Shown: positions 46,889 to 54,390 of the stretch, piece after piece
Position numbering within the stretch: position 1 is the first letter of the stretch
How the letters are laid out: every line of letters begins with the position of its first letter
Assembly: GCA_910574255.1 (NCBI GenBank)
Contig: CAJTAK010000002.1
Location: 248,001-312,000 of the forward strand
DNA length: 64,000 nucleotides
Reading direction: 5' to 3'
Origin: Clostridia bacterium
GTDB lineage: Bacteria > Bacillota > Clostridia > Lachnospirales > Lachnospiraceae
Program-made: the position numbers and the translations under genes
The notes under the pieces: model-generated
The model's input: the letters and a program-made list of their open reading frames with translations, nothing else
The model's database searches: none
What the model was told of the DNA's origin: nothing

Positions 46889-47127
46889 TAATATAGATTG
46901 ATAATTTATTATTAAATTTTCATTATAATTTATTGCTATTTATAATCTTTGTTTTGTAAAGTATTTGAAATCCCGTCTTTAGCAGTTAACACCATATTCT
47001 TTCGAAGCAAACTGTATATCCAAGCATCCTCAAACGCATTGAAATAAGGCTTTTTTATTTCTCATAACTCTTGCATTTTTATTTTTTCTGTGCTATAATT
47101 TCATTTTTAACAGTTGAGAAAAAATAG

Positions 47128-47167
47128 AATCGCTACAATGCTTGAAAATATGGGCAGTGTAGCGATT
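47128..47167. terminator. bidirectional terminator
   Basis: AATCGCTACA (47128-47137) and TGTAGCGATT (47158-47167) form a perfect 10-base stem. A TTTTT run follows on the plus strand and a TTTTTT run follows shortly after the stem on the minus strand. It lies just behind the transposase remnant. Confidence 0.7.
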
Positions 47168-47194
47168 TTTAGCGTTGTTTTAGACTATGGTATT

Positions 47195-47410
47195 TTATTT
47201 TCTTCCTTTACTTTTTTTCTGAATTGTTTTCATATGACTTTTGGTGATGAATTTAAAGTCGGTATCAAATTCACAAATCTCGTGCAAGGCATCGGTTAAC
47301 ATGAGGAAATGTGCCTTTATACGTACATCATCATGAAGAAATACGGGTCTCGCTTCAAAGAAGCTTATATTGCAATTTATTTTTCTCTGCATTTCGTTAT
47401 AAATCGACAA
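47195..47410 (-). mobile_element. transposase C-terminal remnant (IS1182/IS1634-like)
   Basis: Seventy-one codons contain SFFEARPVFLHDDVRIKAHF, matching the conserved end region of DDE transposases (EARPVY..R-IKAHFL), joined to TDALHEICEFDTDFKFITKS and a lysine-rich tail that usually ends such proteins. The middle is missing, so an internal deletion has occurred. No terminal inverted repeats were identified. Confidence 0.55.
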
Positions 47411-47470
47411 GCAATTTTACATATCGAACTCTTATCAGAGGAACTTAATTTCCCATAGACACAGAATTTT

Positions 47471-47997
47471 TTACGCCCTCTTATAAAATAAAGAAATACA
47501 CTTCAATTTTTCACAATAATTATATAACACGATATATCCCCTATTAATTGATACATTCTGAACAAGATATTCTCCTTCAAATTTTACATTTACTTTATCT
47601 TCTTCTTTTATAAGAGATACTTTTAAATGTTCTTCATGTCCTATTGAATACAATGATTCTTCGAAACATTCTTCAATAATAGCCCACGCTTTCTTCTCCT
47701 CACCGGCCTCCATATAATCTCTAATCCTTATAACGTTTATATTATTGATTGGATCATCATACTTGCTTTTATAAGCAATCACTGTATAAATAGCTACTTC
47801 TGCATCTTTTACCTCTGCTATTACTTTTTCCTATCTCAATGTATTTCATATATAATATATTTATTATTTTGTGGTTCATTGACTAATGAAATACAATCTT
47901 CAGGGTAAACTCCTTGATACAACAATATGCTCCCATCAGAATCCTTTTCTAATTTGCACTTGCTATCATCTAATATACTTTTAATTTTATTAATCAA
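47471..47997 (-). pseudogene. immunity-like gene with frameshift, TTG start
   Basis: From a TTG at 47997 the frame reads INKIKSILDD and on to NKYIIYEIH, then stops. A second frame, beginning right after a TAG near 47830, continues EKVIAEVKDAEVAIYTVIAY through to the stop at 47471. Together they form a natural protein of about 175 residues. A GTG at 47782 could start a shorter form. The first codons and the leader match those of the gene at 738-1154. Confidence 0.6.
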
Positions 47998-48053
47998 TTA
48001 CAATTTCCCCTTTATCTATCAAATCTAAATTTAATTATATTTACTTTTGACCA

Positions 48054-48233
48054 TCAGGTTCCCAATCTCTTTTGCACCTGCCCATTGGGCAGATGCAAGG
48101 ACAATCGTAATTCTATACCATAAACTTCTTCTATATTATGTAACAAAGTATTTTCTTTATCATATACATTTACAATATCCCCTGTTAATTCTTGAGCATA
48201 TTCTTCTCTTATCAAATTATCCCATCTAAGCAT
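48054..48233 (-). CDS. small hypothetical protein
   Basis: Fifty-nine residues from an ATG at 48233 with AGAGG three bases before. The composition (RWDNLIREEYAQELTGDIVN, then GIELRLSLHLPNGQVQKR) is protein-like, but it may be the tail of a longer lost gene. It lies in the second small immunity-like cluster. Confidence 0.35.
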   Translation of the reverse strand: MLRWDNLIREEYAQELTGDIVNVYDKENTLLHNIEEVYGIELRLSLHLPNGQVQKRLGT

Positions 48234-48251
48234 AACCTCTTTTACTTCATT

Positions 48252-48491
48252 TTAGATTCTTTCATTGCAAACTACAACCAGTGGAAAAATCCAATCATTA
48301 TCATTACAATCAACACATATGAACTGTCCTTTTTCTTCTAAGAAAAATAAATTATTCTGACTACTTTTATCTTTCTCCAACACTGCTTTTTCAATACTTG
48401 TTTCTTCTATATGCAAGCTCATTACTTCTGCCAAATCATATAATATTTCTTTCGTATATTCATTTGTAAAATACATTTCATATTGAACCAT
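48252..48491 (-). CDS. small immunity-like protein
   Basis: A 79-residue protein with an N-terminal helix and two strands (LFFLEEKGQFICVDCND, WIFPLVVVC). AAGGAG precedes the ATG. No family recognised. AT-rich like its neighbours. Confidence 0.45.
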   Translation of the reverse strand: MVQYEMYFTNEYTKEILYDLAEVMSLHIEETSIEKAVLEKDKSSQNNLFFLEEKGQFICVDCNDNDWIFPLVVVCNERI

Positions 48492-48555
48492 TAAAATAAC
48501 TCCTTAAAATTTATTCTATCCTAATTGGTGTGCAATATCTTCTAACATTTTTATA

Positions 48556-48801
48556 TCATACTTCTCCCATCAGGCTCAAATATTGCCCCATATTATCAAT
48601 ATCTCCTTTAAAAAATACTTCTATATACTGTTCACAATCTTTTATGTTTTTATAATTGACCATACCTATAGATTCAACGGAAAAAATATTTCCCATTTCA
48701 TCTTTTAAATTCAGCCCATTTTTCAACAGCATTGCATCCCCCTCTAAAGAAACACAACATTTACTTCCTACCTGAAACTTTTGCAATACCTTGTAAACCA
48801 T
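48556..48801 (-). CDS. small beta-rich immunity-like protein
   Basis: An 81-residue protein from the ATG at 48801 (AGAGG upstream). It reads as a small beta barrel (VSLEGDAMLLKNGLNLKDEM), with no membrane segment. It is the most upstream gene of the minus-strand AT-rich cluster and is divergent from the ferredoxin unit. Confidence 0.45.
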   Translation of the reverse strand: MVYKVLQKFQVGSKCCVSLEGDAMLLKNGLNLKDEMGNIFSVESIGMVNYKNIKDCEQYIEVFFKGDIDNMGQYLSLMGEV

Positions 48802-48878
48802 TATGACATTCCTCTTCACATTCTATAAAGATATTTTTCCCCTCTGGCTCTCGCAGTTCCTGCTCTACAGCCACCAAA

Positions 48879-48921
48879 TGGTGACTTCATCACAGAACAA
48901 ATCATTTTTCCCCTATATAAT
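48879..48921 (+). promoter_or_regulatory. Crp/Fnr-type operator and promoter of the ferredoxin unit
   Basis: TGGTGACTTCATCACAG (48879-48895) is an inverted repeat of the Crp/Fnr type. A TATAAT (48916-48921) follows. With a start near 48928 the centre of the site is at about -41, the class II activator position. There is no good -35 box, as expected for an activated promoter. Confidence 0.65.
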
Positions 48922-48946
48922 AGAAAAAAACAAAAGGAGTTTTACC

Positions 48947-49144
48947 ATGGCAAAAAAGAAAGCGGCTGTCAGTATCCGGGAATGTGTTGCCTGCGGATGC
49001 TGCATAAAGGTCTGTCCAAAAAATGCAATCTCCATTCCCAATGGCATCCATGCAATCATTGATGGGGAATTGTGTGTGGGATGCGGAAAATGCGTAAAGG
49101 AATGTCCCGCAAGCATCATCGCATTGGAGGTGGCGGAAAAATGA
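48947..49144 (+). CDS. 2[4Fe-4S] ferredoxin
   Basis: A 65-residue protein with two complete cluster motifs, CVACGCCIKVCP and CVGCGKCVKECP, each able to bind one [4Fe-4S] cluster. It is a small soluble electron carrier. The start at 48947 has AAAGGAG nine bases upstream; the longer open frame is not coding. Its stop overlaps the start of the next gene (ATGA), so the two are translationally coupled. Confidence 0.95.
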   Translation: MAKKKAAVSIRECVACGCCIKVCPKNAISIPNGIHAIIDGELCVGCGKCVKECPASIIALEVAEK

Positions 49145-49734
49145 AACAAAAAAAGAAATGGTATGATTACCTGTGGATCTTCTCTCTTACCTACCTGATC
49201 CTTGGTTTTTTCAATATCCTCTTTGCATGGCTGGGGCTTCTCTGCTTCTTTATCCCCCTTGCCATAGCGATTATCAAGGGCAATAAGGCTTACTGCAATA
49301 AGTACTGCGGCAGAGGTCAGCTTTTTTCCCTGATCGGAGGGAGGTTCGGGCTGTCACGAAAAAAGGATATCCCCAGGTGGATGAAATCCGGCTATTTCCG
49401 ATACGGATTTTTGATCTTTTTCTTTGCAATGTTCTTCCTTATGCTGTGGAACACCTGGCTGGTATTCGCCGGAACCAAAAGTCTTGGCACAGCGGTAACG
49501 CTGCTGTGGACATTCAAGCTCCCGTGGCATTGGGCTTACCACGGAACGCTGTTCTCTGACGGCGTCGCTCAGTTTGCTTTCGGCTTCTACAGCGTAATGC
49601 TCACCTCCACCGTACTGGGCTTTCTTACCATGATTTTATTCAAGCCCCGTTCCTGGTGCGTGTACTGTCCAATGGGAACCATGACACAGCTTATATGCAA
49701 AGCCAAAAATGTGACCTCATCACAGAAACAGTGA
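49141..49734 (+). CDS. membrane [4Fe-4S] protein, NapH/NosR-like
   Basis: A 197-residue protein with four to five membrane segments and cysteines at YCNKYCGRGQ and CVYCPMGTMTQ, the arrangement of NapH/NosR-like membrane iron-sulfur proteins, though it has fewer cysteines than a full two-cluster member. It likely passes electrons between the coupled ferredoxin and a membrane or thiol acceptor. The thioredoxin gene follows. Confidence 0.8.
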   Translation: MKQKKKWYDYLWIFSLTYLILGFFNILFAWLGLLCFFIPLAIAIIKGNKAYCNKYCGRGQLFSLIGGRFGLSRKKDIPRWMKSGYFRYGFLIFFFAMFFLMLWNTWLVFAGTKSLGTAVTLLWTFKLPWHWAYHGTLFSDGVAQFAFGFYSVMLTSTVLGFLTMILFKPRSWCVYCPMGTMTQLICKAKNVTSSQKQ

Positions 49735-49751
49735 GCAGAAAATGATACACT
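49710..49751 (+). promoter_or_regulatory. second Crp/Fnr-type operator, before thioredoxin
   Basis: TGTGACCTCATCACA (49710-49724) is an almost perfect Crp/Fnr site and shares GTGACYTCATCACAGAA with the site at 48879. A TACACT at 49746-49751 is at the spacing expected for a class II promoter. The site lies inside the last codons of the membrane protein gene. Confidence 0.6.
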
Positions 49752-49788
49752 GTGAGCAGATAAAACAAAAAGAAAGGAAAATAAAATT

Positions 49789-50094
49789 ATGTCCATACTT
49801 CATGTAAACAAAAATAACTTCGATTCCGTAAAAACCAGTGAAAAGCCCGTGCTTCTGGATTTCTATGCCGACTGGTGCGGTCCCTGCCGCATGGTGTCTC
49901 CCATAGTGGAAGAGATCGCAGAGGAAAATCCGCAATACCTGATAGCCAAAATCAACGTAGACCAGGAACCGGAGCTGGCACAGAGATTCGGTGTCTTTAG
50001 CATCCCCACGCTGACTGTGATCAAAAACGGCAATATTCTAAGTCAGTCAGCAGGCTTAAAGTCGAAAGCGGAGATCCTCTCCATGCTGGCATAG
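49789..50094 (+). CDS. trxA: thioredoxin
   Basis: A 101-residue thioredoxin with the active site WCGPC (residues 28-32) in the usual FYADWCGPCRM context and the cis-proline loop FSIPTLTV. It is a cytoplasmic disulfide reductant. It has its own upstream Crp/Fnr-type site and is probably also read through from the ferredoxin promoter. AGAAAGGAAAAT provides the ribosome site. Confidence 0.95.
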   Translation: MSILHVNKNNFDSVKTSEKPVLLDFYADWCGPCRMVSPIVEEIAEENPQYLIAKINVDQEPELAQRFGVFSIPTLTVIKNGNILSQSAGLKSKAEILSMLA

Positions 50095-50120
50095 CGTCTC
50101 GAAAATAACCGGACTAAATG

Positions 50121-50180
50121 TTAGGACATCATTGCACTTCAGGCACTATTTACTTCAAAATGAATGCAGCGATGTCCTAA
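50121..50180. terminator. convergent terminator-like inverted repeat
   Basis: TTAGGACATC (50121-50130) and GATGTCCTAA (50171-50180) form a perfect 10-base stem with a large loop that contains a second TGCA pair. It separates thioredoxin from the convergent Crp/Fnr gene and overlaps the latter's stop. No long T-run is present. Confidence 0.5.
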
Positions 50181-50851
50181 AAAGTCAGTTCCCGCAGACG
50201 TTTCTTATCAAGGATTGTAACGCCGCCCCTTGTAACCTCCACAAGCCCCTCGCCGGCAAAATATTTCAGCATCCTGGATACCACTTCACGGGCAGAACCC
50301 ATATACCGGGCAATCTGCCCGTGGGTTAATGGAATGGTATCCAAACCCGTTCGGGCGGATTCGTCAGAAAGAAAAATTGCCAGCCGTTTATCCATGCTCA
50401 TAAACAGGATCTGCTGCATCACCCACATCACGTCCGAAAAGCGGCTGACTGCGGTTTCCAACGCAAATATGCGGATGTCCGGATTCCGTTTTGACACTGC
50501 CGCAAAAGCAGGCCCGCTTACCACGCAGCACTGACTGTCCTGCTCCGCATCTACAAACACCTCAAACGTGATGGCATCCAGCACACAGGAAGCGGACAGC
50601 ATACACAAATCTCCTTTATGGAGACGGTAAAGCGTAATCTCCTTTCCCTCGTCCGACATCATGTAAAGACGCAGGCATCCCGAACGGACAAGAATCACGC
50701 CGGAACATTCACTGCCGTCATGAATATTCTTGCCCTTAGGATAAGTAACATCGTATGAATTCCGGCAGATGTACTCCCTCTCTGCGTCCGGAAGCCTCTC
50801 CCAAAAGGGAAATATCTCCCTGTAAATAGATTCAAATACGATTTCAGACAT
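50177..50851 (-). CDS. Crp/Fnr family transcription regulator
   Basis: A 224-residue protein from the ATG at 50851 (AAGGAGGAG upstream). It has an N-terminal cyclic-nucleotide-type beta roll and a C-terminal winged helix whose recognition helix GSAREVVSRMLKYF carries the E..SR residues that read TGA half-sites. There are seven cysteines, but not the FNR four-cysteine cluster pattern, so the signal is unknown. The adjacent GTGA-N5-TCAC sites make it the likely activator of the ferredoxin and thioredoxin genes. Confidence 0.85.
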   Translation of the reverse strand: MSEIVFESIYREIFPFWERLPDAEREYICRNSYDVTYPKGKNIHDGSECSGVILVRSGCLRLYMMSDEGKEITLYRLHKGDLCMLSASCVLDAITFEVFVDAEQDSQCCVVSGPAFAAVSKRNPDIRIFALETAVSRFSDVMWVMQQILFMSMDKRLAIFLSDESARTGLDTIPLTHGQIARYMGSAREVVSRMLKYFAGEGLVEVTRGGVTILDKKRLRELTF

Positions 50852-50896
50852 ATCGTCTCCTCCTTTTCTCCCACACAACACATTTTCTGAACCATC

Positions 50897-51122
50897 CTAC
50901 ATTCCCCTTACTTTGCGGGCAAGCAGTCCAATCACACATACCATAATACCTGAAATTCCCAGCCTGATAAGGCAATTTTATAAAGCATTCCAACAGTGCC
51001 GTAATGAAAAAGCACAGGACACTTGCATACATGACAGGCTTCAAGTCAACCGCTGCATACAGAATCCCCCCAGCAAAAGGAGCGTAAAATTCCTCGAAAA
51101 TAATCTCTGCTCCATCCGTCAT
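50897..51122 (-). pseudogene. MFS transporter remnant
   Basis: From an ATG that overlaps the TetR stop, the first frame holds a pattern of mid-protein MFS helices (APFAGGILYAAVDLKPVMYA, then LLECFIKLP). A shifted frame then gives GISGIMVCVIGLLARKVRGM and a stop, like the last MFS helix. A large internal deletion has joined the two. The TetR gene therefore probably controlled an efflux pump that is now lost. Confidence 0.6.
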
Positions 51123-51772
51123 CCTTTCCTTTCTTCCCGGCAGCTTCCCAATATCCCCTCTGCCCTCTCACACATCTCATTCTCGATGATTGGAAGCCCC
51201 ATTGCCGAAAGAACCTCCGCAACAAATCCGCACTTGTGAAGTATCTCCTCTGCATCCGCCGGAAATACGGAGGGCAGCAGCCAGAAATTCACAAGCGGCA
51301 GCAGTTCGGAAAGCTCCTTTGCGTATTCCGTCCGGATTGAGCCGTCACGCCAGCCCTCCTCAATCAATTCAAACCATAAAGGAGTCAGCACCCGCCGGTT
51401 CGCCGCTACCGCAGCCGCCAGAATATGCGGGTCTTTCAGGATGGAGACTGCCTGAATATTGATCTCTTCCCGTTCCGTGTCGGCCCTGTCAAGGGCAAGC
51501 ACCTCCCGTATCTTCTGCAGTCCGTTCAGATCAGAACGCTTCCTGACCTCCTCAAAAGGATTATTGGCGAAAAACATCTGATCCGCCAGGGAATTCATGA
51601 CCTCTTCCTTACTCTGAAAGAAACGGTAAAACATCCCCTTTGCACCCCCCGCTGCTTCCATAATATCCGTAATGGCAGTTTCTTCATAGCCTTTTGATAA
51701 AAATAATTCCTTTGCCGCAGCTAAAATCTCTCTCTTCCATTGTTCCGGCTGTTTTTTCACTGGCCTGGCCAA
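51119..51772 (-). CDS. TetR family repressor
   Basis: A 217-residue protein with the N-terminal TetR helix-turn-helix (ILAAAKELFLSKGYEETAIT, DIMEAAGGAKGMFYRFFQSK) and a helical ligand-binding domain. The start is TTG at 51772, preceded by GGGGG. A perfect 12-base inverted repeat at 51793-51821 covers the transcription start, so autoregulation is very likely. The regulated efflux gene downstream is broken. Confidence 0.85.
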   Translation of the reverse strand: MARPVKKQPEQWKREILAAAKELFLSKGYEETAITDIMEAAGGAKGMFYRFFQSKEEVMNSLADQMFFANNPFEEVRKRSDLNGLQKIREVLALDRADTEREEINIQAVSILKDPHILAAAVAANRRVLTPLWFELIEEGWRDGSIRTEYAKELSELLPLVNFWLLPSVFPADAEEILHKCGFVAEVLSAMGLPIIENEMCERAEGILGSCREERKG

Positions 51773-51792
51773 TTTGCACCGCCCCCTTTTTC

Positions 51793-51848
51793 ATAGTTAT
51801 TGACTTATGGTCAATAACTATTGTACAAAAAATCAGCTGCAATGTCAA
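51793..51848 (-). promoter_or_regulatory. TetR promoter and operator
   Basis: On the minus strand TTGACA (51848-51843), 17 bases, TACAAT (51825-51820). Overlapping and just after the -10 lies ATAGTTATTGAC-N5-GTCAATAACTAT (51793-51821), a perfect inverted repeat. Confidence 0.8.
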
Positions 51849-51892
51849 CCGCTTTTACAGAATTACTTTTACGGGTATTACTTTTGCGGATA

Positions 51893-53227
51893 TCATGATG
51901 CCGTCTTCCCATGCCCGAAGAGGAAACATACCGTCAGGGTCAATGTGAGTGCTTCCGCAAGGGGAACCGCAAGCCATACGCCTGTCACCCCGAAAAATTT
52001 CGGCAATATCAAAAGAAAAGCCATAATAAATCCAAATGTCCGCAAAAATGAGATCATTGCCGAAACTTTTCCATTTGACAGTGCCGTAAACAATGCCGAG
52101 GAAAAAATATTGCATCCGGAAAAGAGAAAACCAAAGGCAAAAATAGTAAATCCTGCTTTTGTAATTTGGAATACATTCTTATTATCCCCTGCGAATATCC
52201 GTGCAATATTTTCTCCTGCAAAAAAGGAAAACAAAAATACGCAAAGAGAAACAGCCAGGATAAAGGAAAAACCGATGCGGACGATTTTCTTGAGCTGCTT
52301 TGTATTTTTGCTGCCGTAATTATAGCTTATGACAGGAGCGATGCCCATAGAAAATCCAATATAAAGAGCTGTCAATAAAAACTGTGAATATATCATAACG
52401 GTAATGGCCGCCACACCGTCCTCGCCTGACAGCTTCATCATTGTCCCGTTGAACAAAAAGGTAGTCACGGCAGCCGCAAGCTGACTTACCATTTCAGAAG
52501 CACCATTGGAACAGCTTTTTGCCAAAACCGCAGCATCCATCCTGGTCTTGCAAAAATGCAGCTCGCTTCTTCCGGTGAAAAAAAATATTGTTCCTGCAAT
52601 CGTTGGTATCATATACCCCATGGCCGTTCCAAGTGCCGCCCCTTTGATCCCCATCTGCATCACGGGGATAAAGATATAATCAAAAACGATATTGGCAAGC
52701 CCCGCCAGCACAGAGAGTACAAGTCCCAAATCCGGCTTTCCCGCCGTCACGAAAAGATTCTGATACAGAACCTGCATCATATTGCCCGCAGCAAACAAAA
52801 GCTGTATCATCAGATAATCCTTGCAATAAGGGAACAGTATTTCACTGGCCCCCAGACTCCAGATGATTCTGTCAATAAAAATAAGGCCTGCCACCGTGAT
52901 AACAAGACCCGTTACAATACCCGTTACAATAATGAGCGTAAAGCTGCTTCGGGCCTCCCCGGGCTTTCCGCTTCCCATTTTTTTTGCAACAATGGCACTT
53001 CCGCCCGTTCCCAGCATGGTTCCCAGTCCAACAATCAGGTTTATGACCGGACACACGATATTGATGGAGGACAGGGCATTTGTGTTTACAAACCGGGCAA
53101 TAAAGATCGTGTCTACAATGGTATACAACCCCATAAAAAGCATCATAACCATACTGGGAAATGCAAACCTGATAAGTGACACGGCGTTAAAATTATCTGA
53201 CAGGGGATTTCTCTGTGTTTCTGTCAT
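51893..53227 (-). CDS. MATE family efflux transporter
   Basis: A 444-residue protein from the ATG at 53227 (TAGGAGGAAGC upstream). It has about twelve membrane helices in two MatE halves, with FPSMVMMLFMGLYTIVDTIF at the start and the matching FLFNGTMMKLSGEDGVAA region in the second half. Such proteins export drugs or metabolites with Na+ or H+. It is preceded by a nested inverted repeat (53255-53394). Confidence 0.9.
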   Translation of the reverse strand: MTETQRNPLSDNFNAVSLIRFAFPSMVMMLFMGLYTIVDTIFIARFVNTNALSSINIVCPVINLIVGLGTMLGTGGSAIVAKKMGSGKPGEARSSFTLIIVTGIVTGLVITVAGLIFIDRIIWSLGASEILFPYCKDYLMIQLLFAAGNMMQVLYQNLFVTAGKPDLGLVLSVLAGLANIVFDYIFIPVMQMGIKGAALGTAMGYMIPTIAGTIFFFTGRSELHFCKTRMDAAVLAKSCSNGASEMVSQLAAAVTTFLFNGTMMKLSGEDGVAAITVMIYSQFLLTALYIGFSMGIAPVISYNYGSKNTKQLKKIVRIGFSFILAVSLCVFLFSFFAGENIARIFAGDNKNVFQITKAGFTIFAFGFLFSGCNIFSSALFTALSNGKVSAMISFLRTFGFIMAFLLILPKFFGVTGVWLAVPLAEALTLTLTVCFLFGHGKTAS

Positions 53228-53254
53228 AACAAGCTTCCTCCTATTACAAGTTCC

Positions 53255-53394
53255 GTAATATCCTGTCAGTACACCCTTATCTAGTAGTCCGTACCGGAAA
53301 TATGCACAAGGATTTCCGGTACGGACTACTAGATCAATTTCCAGCCACAAAAAGATGTGTCTGTAAATCGATCTGTGCACTGACAGGATATTAC
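53255..53394. repeat. 140-base nested inverted repeat
   Basis: Outer arms of 20 bases (53255-53274 and 53375-53394, starting GTAATATCCTGTCAGT, one mismatch) enclose inner arms of 23 bases (53279-53301 and 53312-53334, ATCTAGTAGTCCGTACCGG and on, perfect) around a 10-base loop. It lies 28 bases before the MATE start, between the MATE and AraC-GNAT genes. It could be a miniature inverted-repeat element or a structured leader. Confidence 0.75.
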
Positions 53395-53431
53395 TGTTTA
53401 AATTGCTACGCAACGATACGAAAGGGTAAAG

Positions 53432-54280
53432 TCAGCAGAATATTGCTTTTTTTTGAGGAAGAAGCACAAAACGCTGTACAGGATACCCGTACTCCACAAG
53501 CAGTTCTTTTTCCGCAAACCCAAGGCGGCTGTATTCTTCACGATAACCTGTATCCGCCCTGTCGCCCGCACGGTAGGTCGTCAGGGTGATTTCTCTCCCG
53601 CAAAGCAGTTCATCCATGAGCTTATGGAGAAACAGCTTTGTGATGCCAAGGTGCCGGTATTGCGGATGAACGGCCAGGAAATCCACGCTACCCCTATGGG
53701 ATGAAAATCCCATCACGCCAATCGCCATATCTTCATCCCGCAAAATCAATGCTCTTTTATCATCCATATACTGCTGCAGCTTTTGGATATATTCATCTTT
53801 ATCAAGACACGGGTATCCGTCAATCGTCAGGTTCACCAGCTCCATCCAATCCTCTGCATCGGAAGATGCGGCAAACCTTATATCCTCTTTTGTAAAATCC
53901 GTCCTGACCGTCTCCTCTTTTAAATGGATCTCAAGCTGTAAAGGGTAAAATTCCTTTACCTCCCGAAATTTTGCAGGCGTAGTTTTATACATGGCCTTAA
54001 AGACACCCGTGAATGCCTGCTGACTCTCATATCCACTGACAAGGGCAATCTCGAGAATCGGTTTTTGGGAAAATGTCAAAAGCTTTGCCGCTTCTGTCAG
54101 CTGCCGTCTTTGAATATACTCATGGACCGTCAGCCCAACTGTCTTTGTAAAAATACGGTGCAGGTGAAATTGGGAATAGTGCAGTGCCGCCGCAACCTTG
54201 TCAAGCTCCAGCTTATTGTTGAGATTGTGTTCTATATACCGGATAGCCTGCGAAACAATGCGAACCGTCTGATCCTGCAT
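53432..54280 (-). CDS. AraC-type HTH fused to GNAT acetyltransferase
   Basis: A 282-residue protein from the ATG at 54280 (AAAGGAGGG upstream). Residues 1-110 are a two-HTH AraC DNA-binding domain at the N terminus (LELDKVAAALHYSQFHLHRI, FKAMYKTTPAKFR). The remainder is a GNAT acetyltransferase-like domain with the acetyl-CoA motif AVHPQYRHLGITKLFLHKLM. AraC regulators more often have their sensor domain first. The GNAT part may act as sensor or enzyme. Confidence 0.85.
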   Translation of the reverse strand: MQDQTVRIVSQAIRYIEHNLNNKLELDKVAAALHYSQFHLHRIFTKTVGLTVHEYIQRRQLTEAAKLLTFSQKPILEIALVSGYESQQAFTGVFKAMYKTTPAKFREVKEFYPLQLEIHLKEETVRTDFTKEDIRFAASSDAEDWMELVNLTIDGYPCLDKDEYIQKLQQYMDDKRALILRDEDMAIGVMGFSSHRGSVDFLAVHPQYRHLGITKLFLHKLMDELLCGREITLTTYRAGDRADTGYREEYSRLGFAEKELLVEYGYPVQRFVLLPQKKAIFC

Positions 54281-54303
54281 CAGGATCCCTCCTTTCTGAA
54301 TAA

Positions 54304-54336
54304 AATGGGTTTGCCCGGAAATAAGACAAACCCATT
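54304..54336 (-). terminator. terminator of the MarR-TauE unit
   Basis: AATGGGTTTG pairs with CAAACCCATT, and on the minus strand TTATT follows. It lies between the TauE stop and the AraC-GNAT start. Confidence 0.65.
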
Positions 54337-54390
54337 GTAACATAAAGAAATTTTTGTTTTTTCATTATTCTTGCTGCATTTTCATAAATA

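Noticed and set aside
47114..47299. Plus-strand small frame over the terminator and transposase stub
   Set aside because: It contains the terminator hairpin and lies opposite the transposase remnant; no ribosome site.
48803..49144. A 113-residue ferredoxin starting at 48803
   Set aside because: The first 48 codons cover the promoter and the Crp/Fnr site. The ATG at 48947 has the proper ribosome site.
50844..51122. A genuine 92-residue membrane protein co-transcribed with TetR
   Set aside because: The frame loses its hydrophobic pattern after residue 55 and overlaps the regulator start, while the shifted frame ends like an MFS protein. A deleted MFS gene explains it better.
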